Source of the DNA: Deltaproteobacteria bacterium
GTDB taxonomy: Bacteria > Desulfobacterota > Binatia > HRBIN30 > JACQVA1
Direction: 5' to 3'
Assembly: GCA_016210005.1 (NCBI GenBank)
Contig: JACQVA010000012.1
Coordinates: 88,039-152,038 of the forward strand
DNA length: 64,000 nucleotides
The notes beneath the pieces are model-generated. The model did not search any database. It was given only the letters and a program-made list of their open reading frames with translations, and was not told the origin of the DNA. Position numbers and translations under genes: made by a program. Positions 9,070 through 18,057 of this stretch are shown one piece after another. Every line of letters begins with the position of its first letter. Within the stretch, counting starts at the first letter, position 1.

Positions 9070-10683
9070 TCAGGCGCGGTTGAGAGAGAAGAAGAACGTC
9101 GCCCCGTGATCGGGCTCGCCGGCAGCCCATATCCGCCCGCCGTGGCGGTGGATGATGCGGCGCACGGTCGCCAGCCCGATGCCGGTGCCTTCGAACTCCT
9201 CGTCGCGGTGCAGGCGCTGGAAGACGCCGAAGAGCTTGTGCGCGTACTGCGGGTCGAAACCCACCCCGTTGTCCTGCACGGCAATTACCACCTGGCCGCT
9301 ATTGTCGCCCGGCGTGGCGCGGATAGCAATGCGCGCTTCGGGGCGCGGGGCGGTGTACTTGATGGCGTTGGCAAGCAGGTTGACCCACACCAGACGCAGC
9401 AGCTCGGCGTCGCCGGCAACGGCCGGCAGCGCTTCGATCTCCCAGACGATGCGGCGCTCTTCCATCGCCGGCGCCAGTTCCTGCCGGGCCTCGCGTACCA
9501 GGCTATCGAGATCGACCCGCCGGGTACGCAACTCAGTGCGGCCGGTGCGGGAAAACATCAGCAACTCGTCGATCAGCCGGCCCATTTTGACCGCCGATTC
9601 GACAATGATACCGAGGTGGCGGGCGCCGGTGGCGTCCAATTGCGCGGCGTTACGTTTGAGCAACAGCTTGGCGAACCCGCTCATGTGGCGCAGCGGCGCG
9701 CGCAGGTCGTGTGACACCGAGTAGCTGAATGCCTCCAGCTCTTTGTTGGCGGCTTCCAGCTGCGCGGTGCGGTCCGTTACCCGCTGTTCGAGCTCGGCGT
9801 TGAGGGTGCGAATCTGCTCTTCGGCCACGCGCCGCGCGGCGTCCAATTGCTCCAGCGACCAGGCGTTGAGCCAGACCGTTAGCGCCAGCACCGCGCTGGC
9901 GGACATCACCATCAGTGCCAGGCCGAATTCCGTCTCGTAGTAACCGGCGCGTTGGCCGAGCAGACGCAGCCAGCCAACGATCGCCGGCACCACCAGCACG
10001 GGTAGCAACAGGCGGCGCGCCGTCACCCCGCCGAATCCGTCGCTGGTGACGATTGCCATCACGCCGCGCCGCGGCCGCGCGCACAGCAGCCCGGCGCTCA
10101 GAATCATGAACACCACGGTGGTGTGCACCGCCACGGAGCCGAACGCCGCCACCGCGTAGAGCGCGCGCGCGCCGTAAGCGTAGCCCATGATCATCAGGAA
10201 CGAGAGCAGGCCAACACCAATCGTTAGCGCCTCCGCCGGCCGCCACGCCCACTTGGTTTCGAGATCGAGCAGCAACAGCGCCAGCCCGAGCAGTACCAGA
10301 CACAGGGCGGTTGCCCCTGCCATCCGCCCGCCGGCGAGCAGCAGGGCGTCGATGCCGAAATCCCAGCCGCTGGCGTACTCGGCCAGCGTGAGCGAGCCGA
10401 GCAGGGTCACTACCGCCGCGCCGGCGACGGCAATCGCGGACTGAGGACTACCGATTGCTGATTGCCGTGGACAGCGCAGGCGCAGGGCGACGCCACTGAG
10501 CATTACCGCCAGGGCGGTATTAGGCTTCATCGTGGCCAGGCCGGGCAGCACGCTCTTCAGCGCACCGACATCGAGCACCCAGCCGGCCAGCACCAACGCG
10601 CCCACCACCGCGGCCAGCGCACCTGCGATACGGGCAGCGTGCTGGCAGCGCCGCGCCCTGACTTCAGCGGTAATGGCCCTCAT
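9070..10683 (-). CDS. Membrane sensor histidine kinase
   Basis: 537 aa. The first 270 residues hold about eight hydrophobic helices (for example [16 protein letters not shown] and [15 protein letters not shown]), so sensing is in or through the membrane. A coiled segment ([16 protein letters not shown]) leads to HisKA with [19 protein letters not shown] and HATPase with [16 protein letters not shown] and GTGIGLATV. The C-terminal half closely resembles that of 5827-8577, suggesting duplication. The loop after helix 2 contains [18 protein letters not shown], a translated short DNA repeat (see findings). It is the first gene of the three-gene operon. Confidence 0.88.
   Translation of the reverse strand: MRAITAEVRARRCQHAARIAGALAAVVGALVLAGWVLDVGALKSVLPGLATMKPNTALAVMLSGVALRLRCPRQSAIGSPQSAIAVAGAAVVTLLGSLTLAEYASGWDFGIDALLLAGGRMAGATALCLVLLGLALLLLDLETKWAWRPAEALTIGVGLLSFLMIMGYAYGARALYAVAAFGSVAVHTTVVFMILSAGLLCARPRRGVMAIVTSDGFGGVTARRLLLPVLVVPAIVGWLRLLGQRAGYYETEFGLALMVMSASAVLALTVWLNAWSLEQLDAARRVAEEQIRTLNAELEQRVTDRTAQLEAANKELEAFSYSVSHDLRAPLRHMSGFAKLLLKRNAAQLDATGARHLGIIVESAVKMGRLIDELLMFSRTGRTELRTRRVDLDSLVREARQELAPAMEERRIVWEIEALPAVAGDAELLRLVWVNLLANAIKYTAPRPEARIAIRATPGDNSGQVVIAVQDNGVGFDPQYAHKLFGVFQRLHRDEEFEGTGIGLATVRRIIHRHGGRIWAAGEPDHGATFFFSLNRA
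10425..10470. repeat. Short CAATC-rich inverted repeat inside a kinase gene
   Basis: On the minus strand the stretch reads GGCAATCAGCAATCGG, a short spacer, then GTCCGCGATTGCC; the GCAATC and GATTGC parts can pair. It is translated as [11 protein letters not shown] in a loop between two membrane helices. Confidence 0.5.
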
Positions 10684-10852
10684 CCTCCACCCACCGTGCT
10701 TGACGCACGAGATCTCGCCGACCGGCGATGACCGGGTCTGGAGCGGCTGCCGTTTCGCCCAGGCACCATTGCGAGCAATTCTAGCCCCAGCCGGTGATCC
10801 CCCGCAATCTAGCTGGTAGTAGGCGGCCGGCCGATCGTGCTAGGGTGCGGCC

Positions 10853-11545
10853 GTGTCTCGTGGGACTCGTGCCATCGTACCACCGCCGCCCGGTTCGCGA
10901 CCGCCCGTGCGCTGTTTGCTGGCCAGCCCGCACGGGATGTTCCGGCGCGGTTTGCAGCGGCTATTGATGCAGCAGACGGGGGTGCAACTGGTGGGCGAAG
11001 CCGGCAACATTGCAGCGCTGTGCCGCGCGGCGGCAACGAGCCAGCCCGACATCGTGGTCTTCGATCTACGCTTGCTCGAACACGAAGATGGCGATGACCT
11101 GGCCGCGTTACCCCAGCGCGCCCCGCGCACCCGAGCATTGTTCCTCGGCTCGGAGGCGGAGCGCGAGTACTGCGCGCAGCTGCTGCCGCTGGAGGCCTGG
11201 TCACTGGTGACGCTCGACGCCAGCGTCAGCGCGGTCGCCGCCGCCATTCGTACTCTCGCCAACTGGCCGCAACCGCGGGTGGGCTCGGCCCGGCCGCCCC
11301 GGCTCACGGCGCGCGAAAACGAGATTGCCAGGTTAGTGGCCGCCGGCCGGCGCAACTACGAGGTTGCCGCCCACTTCAAAATCTCCGAGGACACCGTCAA
11401 GCGCCACCTGACCAACATCTATCGCAAGCTCGGGATTCACGAACGCGTGGCTCTCGTGCGCTACGTCAAGCAGGCCGGCCTGCCGCTGTCCGGCCGCGCC
11501 GCTACCGTAACTCGGCTCAACCCCAACAGGAGGCCAAGATGTTAG
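10853..11545 (+). CDS. LuxR-type regulator with degenerate receiver domain
   Basis: 230 aa. The C-terminus is a clear LuxR helix-turn-helix (RLTARENEIARLVAAGRRNYEVAAHFKIS...VKRHLTNIYRKLGI, residues about 148-205). The N-terminus aligns with NarL-type receivers but has LLASPHGMFRRGL where DDH is expected, and LVTLDAS where the conserved Lys should be; only the Asp in IVVFDLRL remains. Phosphorylation is therefore doubtful. The GTG start at 10853 has only a weak AGGG site. Its stop overlaps the start of the next gene by 7 nt (ATGTTAG), so it is coupled to the universal stress protein. Confidence 0.85.
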   Translation: MSRGTRAIVPPPPGSRPPVRCLLASPHGMFRRGLQRLLMQQTGVQLVGEAGNIAALCRAAATSQPDIVVFDLRLLEHEDGDDLAALPQRAPRTRALFLGSEAEREYCAQLLPLEAWSLVTLDASVSAVAAAIRTLANWPQPRVGSARPPRLTARENEIARLVAAGRRNYEVAAHFKISEDTVKRHLTNIYRKLGIHERVALVRYVKQAGLPLSGRAATVTRLNPNRRPRC

Positions 11546-11994
11546 AACGATTCAAGACCATCGTTGTAACCACCGACTTCTCCGAGCGCGGCGATCACGC
11601 GATTCCGCACGCCTTTCGCATTGCCGCCGACAACGACGGCAAGGTCATAATGTGCCACGTGCTCGAGACCGTGATCACGCCCGTACCGCTCTATGCGCAG
11701 TACTACCCCACGGATCTGTTGACCCCCGAGGTGCGCGCCCGGGCCGAACAGGACGCCGGCGACGCCTTACGCCAGCGTGTGCCCCAGGACGCCACGCTGG
11801 CGGCGGTGCCGTTCTCGCTCAGCATCGTTCATGGCAGCCCCGCGCGCGAGATCGTCCACCTCGCCGAGGAAGCCAAAGCCGACCTCATCGTCATCTCCAC
11901 TCACGGCCACACCGGCTTGAAGCACATCGTCCTCGGCAGCGTCGCCGAGCGAGTCCTGCGCCACGCCCACTGCGCCGTTCTGGTGGTGCGCTGA
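11539..11994 (+). CDS. Universal stress protein (UspA family)
   Basis: 151 aa, one Usp domain. It starts with FKTIVVTTDFSE and carries the nucleotide-binding loop STHGHTGLKHIVLGSVAERV near the end, so it is probably an ATP-binding member. The start overlaps the stop of the LuxR regulator; an AGG lies a few bases upstream within that gene. Co-expression with a regulator points to a stress-response role. Confidence 0.92.
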   Translation: MLERFKTIVVTTDFSERGDHAIPHAFRIAADNDGKVIMCHVLETVITPVPLYAQYYPTDLLTPEVRARAEQDAGDALRQRVPQDATLAAVPFSLSIVHGSPAREIVHLAEEAKADLIVISTHGHTGLKHIVLGSVAERVLRHAHCAVLVVR

Positions 11995-12150
11995 GTGGGC
12001 CGGTTTGCGATTGCGGTGGTGGACGTCCTTCGGCCCGCCGCACCGCGCTCACTTTGATCTTGAAGCGAAGCGCGCCGCGGGGCCGGCGCCCGCCAGAATC
12101 TACGATCCGTGAAATCGTCGCGCCACGCCAAGACTTTCGCGGCTAGTTGC

Positions 12151-12603
12151 TCACAGCACGCGGTAGACCCGATACTCGACCGTAGGTCCGGGCAAGACGC
12201 GGCCCTCGGCCACAAACACGGTGTGATTGAGCCAGGCGTAGCGCGGGTCGCCGGTCTCGAAGCGCGGGTTGGTGCGGAAGTACAAGTCGCCGTAATCGGT
12301 GGCGTGGCCCGCGGCGATGGCCTGCTGCACCTGCTCGTTCATTTCGAGCACTCCGTAGTACGATAAATAGATGGCCGCGCCGTCGTCGGTGATGAACTGT
12401 GCTCGCACATCCAGCCGGCCCCAGCCGTCGGGGCCGATCAGCAGCCAATCGCCCCCGCCAGTGAGCACATTGCCCTTCAGCCCTTCGCCCTCGAGCCGGC
12501 CGCCGATCACTTCGTAAAAGGCGCGCGTTCCGTACGGGCCGGGCCCGACCATCACCGGCTCTTTCAGGGTTGCGTGGTAAGTGAATGCGTATTCGACCTT
12601 CAT
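12151..12603 (-). CDS. DUF3237 domain-containing protein
   Basis: 150 aa from the ATG at 12603, preceded by GGAGGGA. The start MKVEYAFTYHATL, GGRLEGEGLKGNVLTGGGDWLLI, and the end of the form RFETGDPRYAWLNHTVFVAEGRV fit DUF3237, a small beta-barrel family of unknown biochemistry often found beside aromatic or steroid catabolism genes. No signal peptide. It stands alone, convergent with the universal stress protein gene; the space at 11995-12150 shows no gene. Confidence 0.8.
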   Translation of the reverse strand: MKVEYAFTYHATLKEPVMVGPGPYGTRAFYEVIGGRLEGEGLKGNVLTGGGDWLLIGPDGWGRLDVRAQFITDDGAAIYLSYYGVLEMNEQVQQAIAAGHATDYGDLYFRTNPRFETGDPRYAWLNHTVFVAEGRVLPGPTVEYRVYRVL

Positions 12604-12767
12604 GCCGTCCCTCCGTTGTACGCCAAGCACCAGCGCGCCATACCACAGCCCGCGCCCGCGGGACACCGAGGGCCGAGCAACGGCGCCGCGCGTCGGCAAC
12701 CAGCAGGCAATGGCAGCGGCGCTTGCCCGGCGTGCGGATTTCTATCGGGTGGTGTACACGATTCCTG

Positions 12768-13199
12768 ATGAAGGCGTGTGGCAGGGCGGTCTTTGCTCAC
12801 GGCTTGGGGCTCGGCATGCTATTGTCGGCAAGTGTTGCCCTGAGCCCGGCGCGGGGGCAGTCGCCCAGCCCTCATTTCGCGGCCGCTGCCAGGCCGGCGC
12901 CCCTCGCTTGCACTGGCGATTGCAACGGTGACGGTTCGCTGAGCGTGACCGAGCTGGTCACCGGCGTGAATGTCGCTCTTGGTGAGATGCCGCTTACTGT
13001 TTGCCGCGCCTTTGATTTCACTCTTGACGGGCGGGTGACCATCAACGAGCTGGTCCGAGCAGTCAATGCCGCCCTCGACGGTTGCCCTCCCGCTGCGGCA
13101 GCATTCCCGGTCGGGGCCTATTTCTGGCCTGACCGAGCGTACGGCGAAAGCGGCAGCGCGCTGCATCAGCGCCGGCCGAGTCAACCTAACTCGCGGTAG
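12768..13199 (+). CDS. Secreted EF-hand/dockerin-like repeat protein
   Basis: 143 aa. The first 33 residues form a signal peptide (VFAHGLGLGMLLSASVALSPARGQ). Then come two related units: CTGDCNGDGSLSVTELVTGVNVAL with a full DxNxDGxxxxxE calcium loop, and FDFTLDGRVTINELVRAVNAAL, where the second loop has lost the Asn (DxTxDG). Each pair is bracketed by Cys. Such DCNxDG...ELIxGVNxAL repeats usually end large secreted proteins in deltaproteobacterium-like genomes; here they follow the signal peptide directly. The last 19 bases overlap the ATPase gene on the other strand, and the tail after residue 105 looks non-conserved. Confidence 0.6.
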   Translation: MKACGRAVFAHGLGLGMLLSASVALSPARGQSPSPHFAAAARPAPLACTGDCNGDGSLSVTELVTGVNVALGEMPLTVCRAFDFTLDGRVTINELVRAVNAALDGCPPAAAAFPVGAYFWPDRAYGESGSALHQRRPSQPNSR

Positions 13200-15892
13200 A
13201 TCCAACCACGGCGGACCAGCCACTTTTCGACCTCTACCGCAACCAACACCACCGCCGCAAGCAACAGCGACAACCCCAGCTCGCCCGCACTCAGCGGCGT
13301 GGTTTTGAAAACCGGATTCAACGGCGGCAGGTAGATCGTCGCCAGCTGGAGCGCAAATGTCAGCACCACCGCGCCCAGCAACGGCCGGTTGGACCACAGC
13401 CCTAGCCGCGGCAGCGACTCCTTGTACGAACGGATAGCCAGCGCATGCCCCAGCTGCGACAGTGTCAAGACGGTGAAGACCATCGTCTGCCAGTGCGCCG
13501 AGCCGGTGTGATAGGCCCATGCTTGGGTCAACAAACAGACGCCGCCCATGAGCAGCCCGACCCAGATGATGTGCTGCCACATGCCCTGCGCGAAGATGCT
13601 CTGCTGCGGCGACCGCGGCGGCCGCTGCATGACTTCCCGCTCTTCCGGCTCGGCCGCCAGTGCGAGGCCGGGCAAACCGTCGGTGACGAGGTTGATCCAC
13701 AAGATGTGAATCGGCAGCAGCGGGATCGGCAGCCCCAGAAACGGGGCCAGGAAGATCGTCCAGATCTCCCCGGCGTTGCCGGTCATGGCGTACTTGATGA
13801 ACTTGCGAATGTTGTCGAAGATGCGCCGCCCCTCTCGCACCGCGCTGACGATGGTGGCGAAGTTATCATCGAGCAGGATTATGTGGGCGGCCTCGCGGGC
13901 GACGTCGGTACCGCTCAACCCCATCGCCACGCCGATGTCGGCGCGCTGCAAGGCCGGGGCGTCATTGACCCCGTCGCCGGTCATGGCGACGAATTCGCCC
14001 TGGTCTTGCAGCGCGCGCACGATCTTGAGCTTCTGCTCCGGGGCCACCCGGGCGTACACCCTGATGCGCTCGACCGAGCGCTCGAACTCGACCATCGACA
14101 AGCGCTCAAGCTCGGGCCCGGTCATGACCGCGTCGCCGTCGGCAATGATGCCGAGCCGTACGGCAATCGAGCGGGCCGTGGCCGCGTGATCGCCGGTGAT
14201 CATCACCGGCGTGATGCCGGCTGAGCGGCACAGCGCCACCGCGGCGGCGGCCTCGGGCCGGGGCGGGTCCATCACCCCCACCAGGGCAAGCAAGCTCAGC
14301 TCGCGCTCGACCGCTGGTGGCGAAAGCTCAGCCGGCAGCTCCGGCCAGTGGCGCCAAGCCACGGCCAGCACCCGCAAGCCGGTCGCGGCCATCCGCTCCG
14401 CCTGCGCCAGCATGGTCGCGGTTGCCAGCGCAACGACTCCGCCCGGGCTCAGTACGCTGCCGCAGTGGCCGAGCAGCATTTCCGGCGCCCCTTTGGTGAA
14501 GGAAACCACCGCGCCGCCGGCGCGATGAAACGTCGTCATGCACTTGCGCTCCGAGTCGAACGGCAGCTCGGCCAGACGCGGGGCCAGACGCTCTTGCGTG
14601 GCCTTGTCGTAGCCGGCCCGTGCCGCCGCCAAGTAGAGCGCCACTTCGGTCGGATCACCGCTAACACTGCCGTCGCTGGCGACGCGGGCATCGTTGCTCA
14701 ACGCCAGCGCGCGGTAGAGCGCCGGCCACGGCTCGGCGCCATCGGCGGGCGCGGGTGAGGCGGCCCACACCTGCCCGCCGGCGTAGAACTCTTCCACCCG
14801 CATCCGGTTCTGCGTCAGCGTGCCGGTCTTGTCGGAACAGATGAAGGTGACCGAACCCAAGGTCTCCACCGCCGGCAGTCGCCGGATGAGCGCCTGCTTC
14901 TGCACCATCGTGCGAGCCCCGAGCGCCAACGACACCGTGACCACAGCGGGCAAGGCTTCCGGGATGGCGGCGACCGCGAGACTGACGGCGGTGAGAAACA
15001 TGAGCACGACCGGCTCCCCGCGCAGCACGCCCACCAGAAACACCAGGGCGCAGACGGCGATCACGGCCAGCGCCAATTGCCGGCCGAAGCGCGCCAGCCG
15101 CTTTTGTAACGGAGTCTTGTGCTCGTCTGCGCCCCGCAGGAGATCGGCAATCTTGCCGAGTTCGCTCTGCGCGGCGGTCGCCACCACCACGCCGGCTCCC
15201 CGGCCGTAGCTCACCACCGTGCCCTTGTAAGCCAGGTTGCGCCGGTCCCCCAGCGGCAGCCCGAGCGCCGCCAACGCTTCAGTGCACTTCTCCACCGGCG
15301 CCGACTCGCCGGTCAGTGCCGACTCGTCCACCTTGAGCTGCACGGTTTCCACCAAGCGCAAGTCGGCCGGCAGCAAATTGCCCGCCTCCAGCAACACTAC
15401 GTCACCGGGCACTAACTGCGCCGCCGGCAGCACCAGCACTTTGCCGTCTCGCCGCACCGTCGCGGTCGCCGACGCCAGCCGCTTGAGGGCCGCGACCGCG
15501 CGCTCGGCCCGGTACTCCTGCACGAATCCGACCAGGCCATTGAGCAGCACTATGATTACGATCGCCAGCGTATCGCCAGCATCGCCGATCGCACCGGAGA
15601 TGATCGCCGCCCCGATCAGGACGAGGATCATGAAATCGGTGAATTGCCCGAGCAGCATCCGGTACGGGCTGCGACGGTGCTGCTCGGGAATCTCGTTGGG
15701 CCCGTGCACGAGCGCACGCCGGCCGGCCTCATCGCCGGATAGGCCGCTGCCGACATCGACCTGCAAGCGGGCCGCAACCTCCGCTACCGAGAGCGCGTGC
15801 CAAACCGGTGACTGATCGGCTGAAGCGGAGGTGCTGGAGGGCGCGGTTGCCATAGTGGGCGGAAGTTCTCGCGGGCCGTGAAGCCGTGGCAT
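13181..15892 (-). CDS. Cation-transporting P-type ATPase (Ca2+/P2A-type)
   Basis: 903 aa from the first start (a second ATG at 15853 is equally possible; neither has a good ribosome site). Cation-ATPase N-terminal domain (WHALSVAEVAARLQV), actuator motif TGESAPVEK, PEALP in helix 4 (SERCA-like rather than PEGLP), phosphorylation site CSDKTGTLTQN, hinge TGDGVNDAPALQRADIG, and C-terminal membrane helices. PEALP and the overall pattern point to calcium or manganese export from the cytoplasm. It is a single gene; the adjacent EF-hand protein is also calcium-related, but the link is only suggestive. Confidence 0.9.
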   Translation of the reverse strand: MPRLHGPRELPPTMATAPSSTSASADQSPVWHALSVAEVAARLQVDVGSGLSGDEAGRRALVHGPNEIPEQHRRSPYRMLLGQFTDFMILVLIGAAIISGAIGDAGDTLAIVIIVLLNGLVGFVQEYRAERAVAALKRLASATATVRRDGKVLVLPAAQLVPGDVVLLEAGNLLPADLRLVETVQLKVDESALTGESAPVEKCTEALAALGLPLGDRRNLAYKGTVVSYGRGAGVVVATAAQSELGKIADLLRGADEHKTPLQKRLARFGRQLALAVIAVCALVFLVGVLRGEPVVLMFLTAVSLAVAAIPEALPAVVTVSLALGARTMVQKQALIRRLPAVETLGSVTFICSDKTGTLTQNRMRVEEFYAGGQVWAASPAPADGAEPWPALYRALALSNDARVASDGSVSGDPTEVALYLAAARAGYDKATQERLAPRLAELPFDSERKCMTTFHRAGGAVVSFTKGAPEMLLGHCGSVLSPGGVVALATATMLAQAERMAATGLRVLAVAWRHWPELPAELSPPAVERELSLLALVGVMDPPRPEAAAAVALCRSAGITPVMITGDHAATARSIAVRLGIIADGDAVMTGPELERLSMVEFERSVERIRVYARVAPEQKLKIVRALQDQGEFVAMTGDGVNDAPALQRADIGVAMGLSGTDVAREAAHIILLDDNFATIVSAVREGRRIFDNIRKFIKYAMTGNAGEIWTIFLAPFLGLPIPLLPIHILWINLVTDGLPGLALAAEPEEREVMQRPPRSPQQSIFAQGMWQHIIWVGLLMGGVCLLTQAWAYHTGSAHWQTMVFTVLTLSQLGHALAIRSYKESLPRLGLWSNRPLLGAVVLTFALQLATIYLPPLNPVFKTTPLSAGELGLSLLLAAVVLVAVEVEKWLVRRGWIYRELG

Positions 15893-15943
15893 GGTAGCAA
15901 GAGAATCACGACAACACGACGTTGAGGCAAGCGGATAGCGCCA

Positions 15944-17632
15944 TCAAGAGGATAGGAAAGCCGTAGCCGCGTAGCCGGCACCCACGGGGATGGTGAAGTA
16001 GAAGGTCGTGCCCTGCCCCGGCACCGACTCCAGCCAGATGTGCCCGCCGTGGCGCTCGACGATCTTCTTGCACAGCGCCAAGCCGATGCCTGTGCCGGCG
16101 TATTCCTCGCTGCGGTGCAGCCGGCGAAACAGCACGAACACCTGCTCGAAGTACTGTGGATCAATGCCGATACCGTTGTCTCGTACTGAGAAGACCCAAC
16201 GCGGCGACTGGCCTTCGGCTGCGCCCACCCAGGTCGGTGGTTGGGCCGCTCCCGGCTGGTCGTCGCGCGTGGCCGAGACGTGGATTTCGGGCTTGCGTTC
16301 ACCGCGATACTTGATCGCGTTGCCGAGCAGGTTCTGAAACAGCTGCGCCAGCTGCATGCCGTCACCTGGCACCGTCGGCAGCGCACCGCGCCTGATCACC
16401 GCCCCGCTCTCGGCAATTGCCGCCTGCAGGTTGCTGGCCGCGGTGCTCAGCGCCGCCTCGCAGTCGACTGAAGTAAACTCCTTGCCGTGGGTGGTAACGC
16501 GCGAGTATCTCAGCAGATCGCTGATCAGCACCTGCATCCGCTTAGCGCCGTCCACGGCATAGCCGATGAATTCTTGCGCATCGCGGTCGAGCTGCCGCTT
16601 GTAGCGGCGCTCCAGCAGCTGCAAGAAGCCGGCGACCATGCGTAACGGCTCCTGCAAGTCGTGCGAAGCGACGTAAGCGAATTGCTCCAACTCGGCGTTC
16701 GAGCGCTGCAGCTCGGCCAGCAGATGGGCACGCTCCTTTTCGCTGATCCGCCGATCGCTGACGTCCCGAATCACCGAGATGACCCCTTGAACCTTGCCGC
16801 TGCGGTCATACAGCAACGAAGCCCTAACCTCGGCCGGAAAAACACCGCCATCCTGTCGGCGCAAGATGTACTCGCCGCCGCTGAGGGTGCCCTCACTGAA
16901 GGCCTTCTCCATCTCCAGCGCCACTCGCGCCGTTTCCTCCGGGGCAATCAACTCAAACAGCTTTCGTCCAATCGCCTCCTCCGCGCTCGCGAAACCGAAC
17001 ATAGCGACCCCCTGGCGGTTGAGCGCGCAAACGTTGCCCTCCGCATCGACCAACGAGATGCCATCGGGAGAAAGCTCAACCAGCTGACGGTAGCGCTCCT
17101 CGCTTCCGCGCAGCGCCTCGCTGCTGCGGTTGAGCGCTTCGAGCATATCGTTGAACGCCGCTTGCAGTGAGGTTACCTCACTGCTGCTGCTGCTGCTGAG
17201 CACGGCGCGTGCCAAGAGATCACCGCGCTGCACACGGCGAGCGACTCGAGCCAAGTCTGTGATGGGTCGGACCAGAAGCCACCCGGCGCCGAACGCCAGC
17301 GTCGCGAACAGCAGCGTTGCCGCGGCAAAGATGGCGGTGATGGTGCGCGCCAACTCGGTCAACGGCCGAAACGCGAGCGCGGTGGGCTGGTCGAGCAGGA
17401 GGTGCCAGCCGCTGCCGCGATAGCCGAGGTAGCCGCTCTGGCGCGCGTCAGCTCGCATCAGCGGCTGGCCCGCTTCCGGGGTGATCAGCTCCGCGGTGTC
17501 GCCGAAGGCGTTGGGAGCGAGCACCGGGCGCTGCGCGCGTTCGGGCGGCAGCGGCTGTCCGATCTCGTCACGCCGTTCGGTGCGCGCCGCAATGATGATC
17601 CCGCGCGATCGACACCGATGCTGTGCCCGCAC
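15944..17632 (-). CDS. PAS sensor histidine kinase with HAMP and truncated Cache domain
   Basis: Up to 562 aa in frame. Homology begins near 17615 with GIIIAARTERRDEIGQP, the middle of an extracellular Cache domain; the first half and the first membrane helix are missing. There follow SGWHLLLDQP, a membrane helix (ITAIFAAATLLFATLAFGAGWLLV), HAMP (RPITDLARVARRVQRGD), a run of six Ser, PAS (LVELSPDGISLVDAEG), HisKA (FAYVASHDLQEPLRMVAGF) and HATPase (DNGIGID, GTGIGLALCKKI). Upstream, in another frame, is a solute-binding-protein fragment (17485-18039). No convincing start codon exists, so the gene may be a non-functional product of a deletion. Confidence 0.72.
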   Translation of the reverse strand: MRAQHRCRSRGIIIAARTERRDEIGQPLPPERAQRPVLAPNAFGDTAELITPEAGQPLMRADARQSGYLGYRGSGWHLLLDQPTALAFRPLTELARTITAIFAAATLLFATLAFGAGWLLVRPITDLARVARRVQRGDLLARAVLSSSSSSEVTSLQAAFNDMLEALNRSSEALRGSEERYRQLVELSPDGISLVDAEGNVCALNRQGVAMFGFASAEEAIGRKLFELIAPEETARVALEMEKAFSEGTLSGGEYILRRQDGGVFPAEVRASLLYDRSGKVQGVISVIRDVSDRRISEKERAHLLAELQRSNAELEQFAYVASHDLQEPLRMVAGFLQLLERRYKRQLDRDAQEFIGYAVDGAKRMQVLISDLLRYSRVTTHGKEFTSVDCEAALSTAASNLQAAIAESGAVIRRGALPTVPGDGMQLAQLFQNLLGNAIKYRGERKPEIHVSATRDDQPGAAQPPTWVGAAEGQSPRWVFSVRDNGIGIDPQYFEQVFVLFRRLHRSEEYAGTGIGLALCKKIVERHGGHIWLESVPGQGTTFYFTIPVGAGYAATAFLSS

Positions 17633-18039
17633 AGATCGGCCAGCCGCCCGATCTCAGGACGCGCCACGATCGCCTCGACCCCGGCGGAATCGTCTACCTT
17701 GATAACGAACACCAGATCGGCGCCTTCGAGATCTAACTTGATCAGATCGAACAATGCGAAGCTGTTGGAATCGAGCTTTCCGGCCATCACATCGCGCAAC
17801 GAGGCGGCGTAGTCGGGGTTGGTATCGATCAACTCGACCGGCAGCCCCGCCTCGGCAAACCAGCCTTTCTTGTCGGCGATCTCGATCCAGTATTCGCCCG
17901 GCCAGTAGTAGCGGGGAAGCCGCATGGACAGGCCCGTGGTATGGGGGCGCTCCACGCTCGTCGCCCCGAACCGCCACCAGATCGCAGCGGCGATGGCGAG
18001 GACGACGAGTAAGGCAGTGCTAAGTGCAAGACGCTTCAT
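17485..18039 (-). pseudogene. 5' fragment of an ABC-type solute-binding protein (NMT1/SsuA-like)
   Basis: It starts with a signal-anchor (MKRLALSTALLVVLAIAAAIWW), then GLSMRLPRYYWPGEYWIEIADKKGWFAEAGLPVELIDTN and EIGRLADLCGHSIGVDRAG, typical of the first lobe of nitrate/sulfonate/thiamine-precursor binding proteins. After GVDRAG (about 17608) the frame leaves family sequence and ends after about 40 unrelated residues. At that point another frame begins to match a Cache domain. Expected length is about 320 aa, so more than half is gone. It starts 18 bases downstream of the outer-membrane protein stop, so all three were once one operon. Confidence 0.72.
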
Positions 18040-18057
18040 CGCGATTCCAATCCGAAA

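Noticed and set aside
17180..17205. CAG/CTG-type repeat as a phase-variable tract
   Set aside because: It encodes only six serines in a HAMP-PAS linker as an in-frame triplet run, so length change would not switch the gene off.
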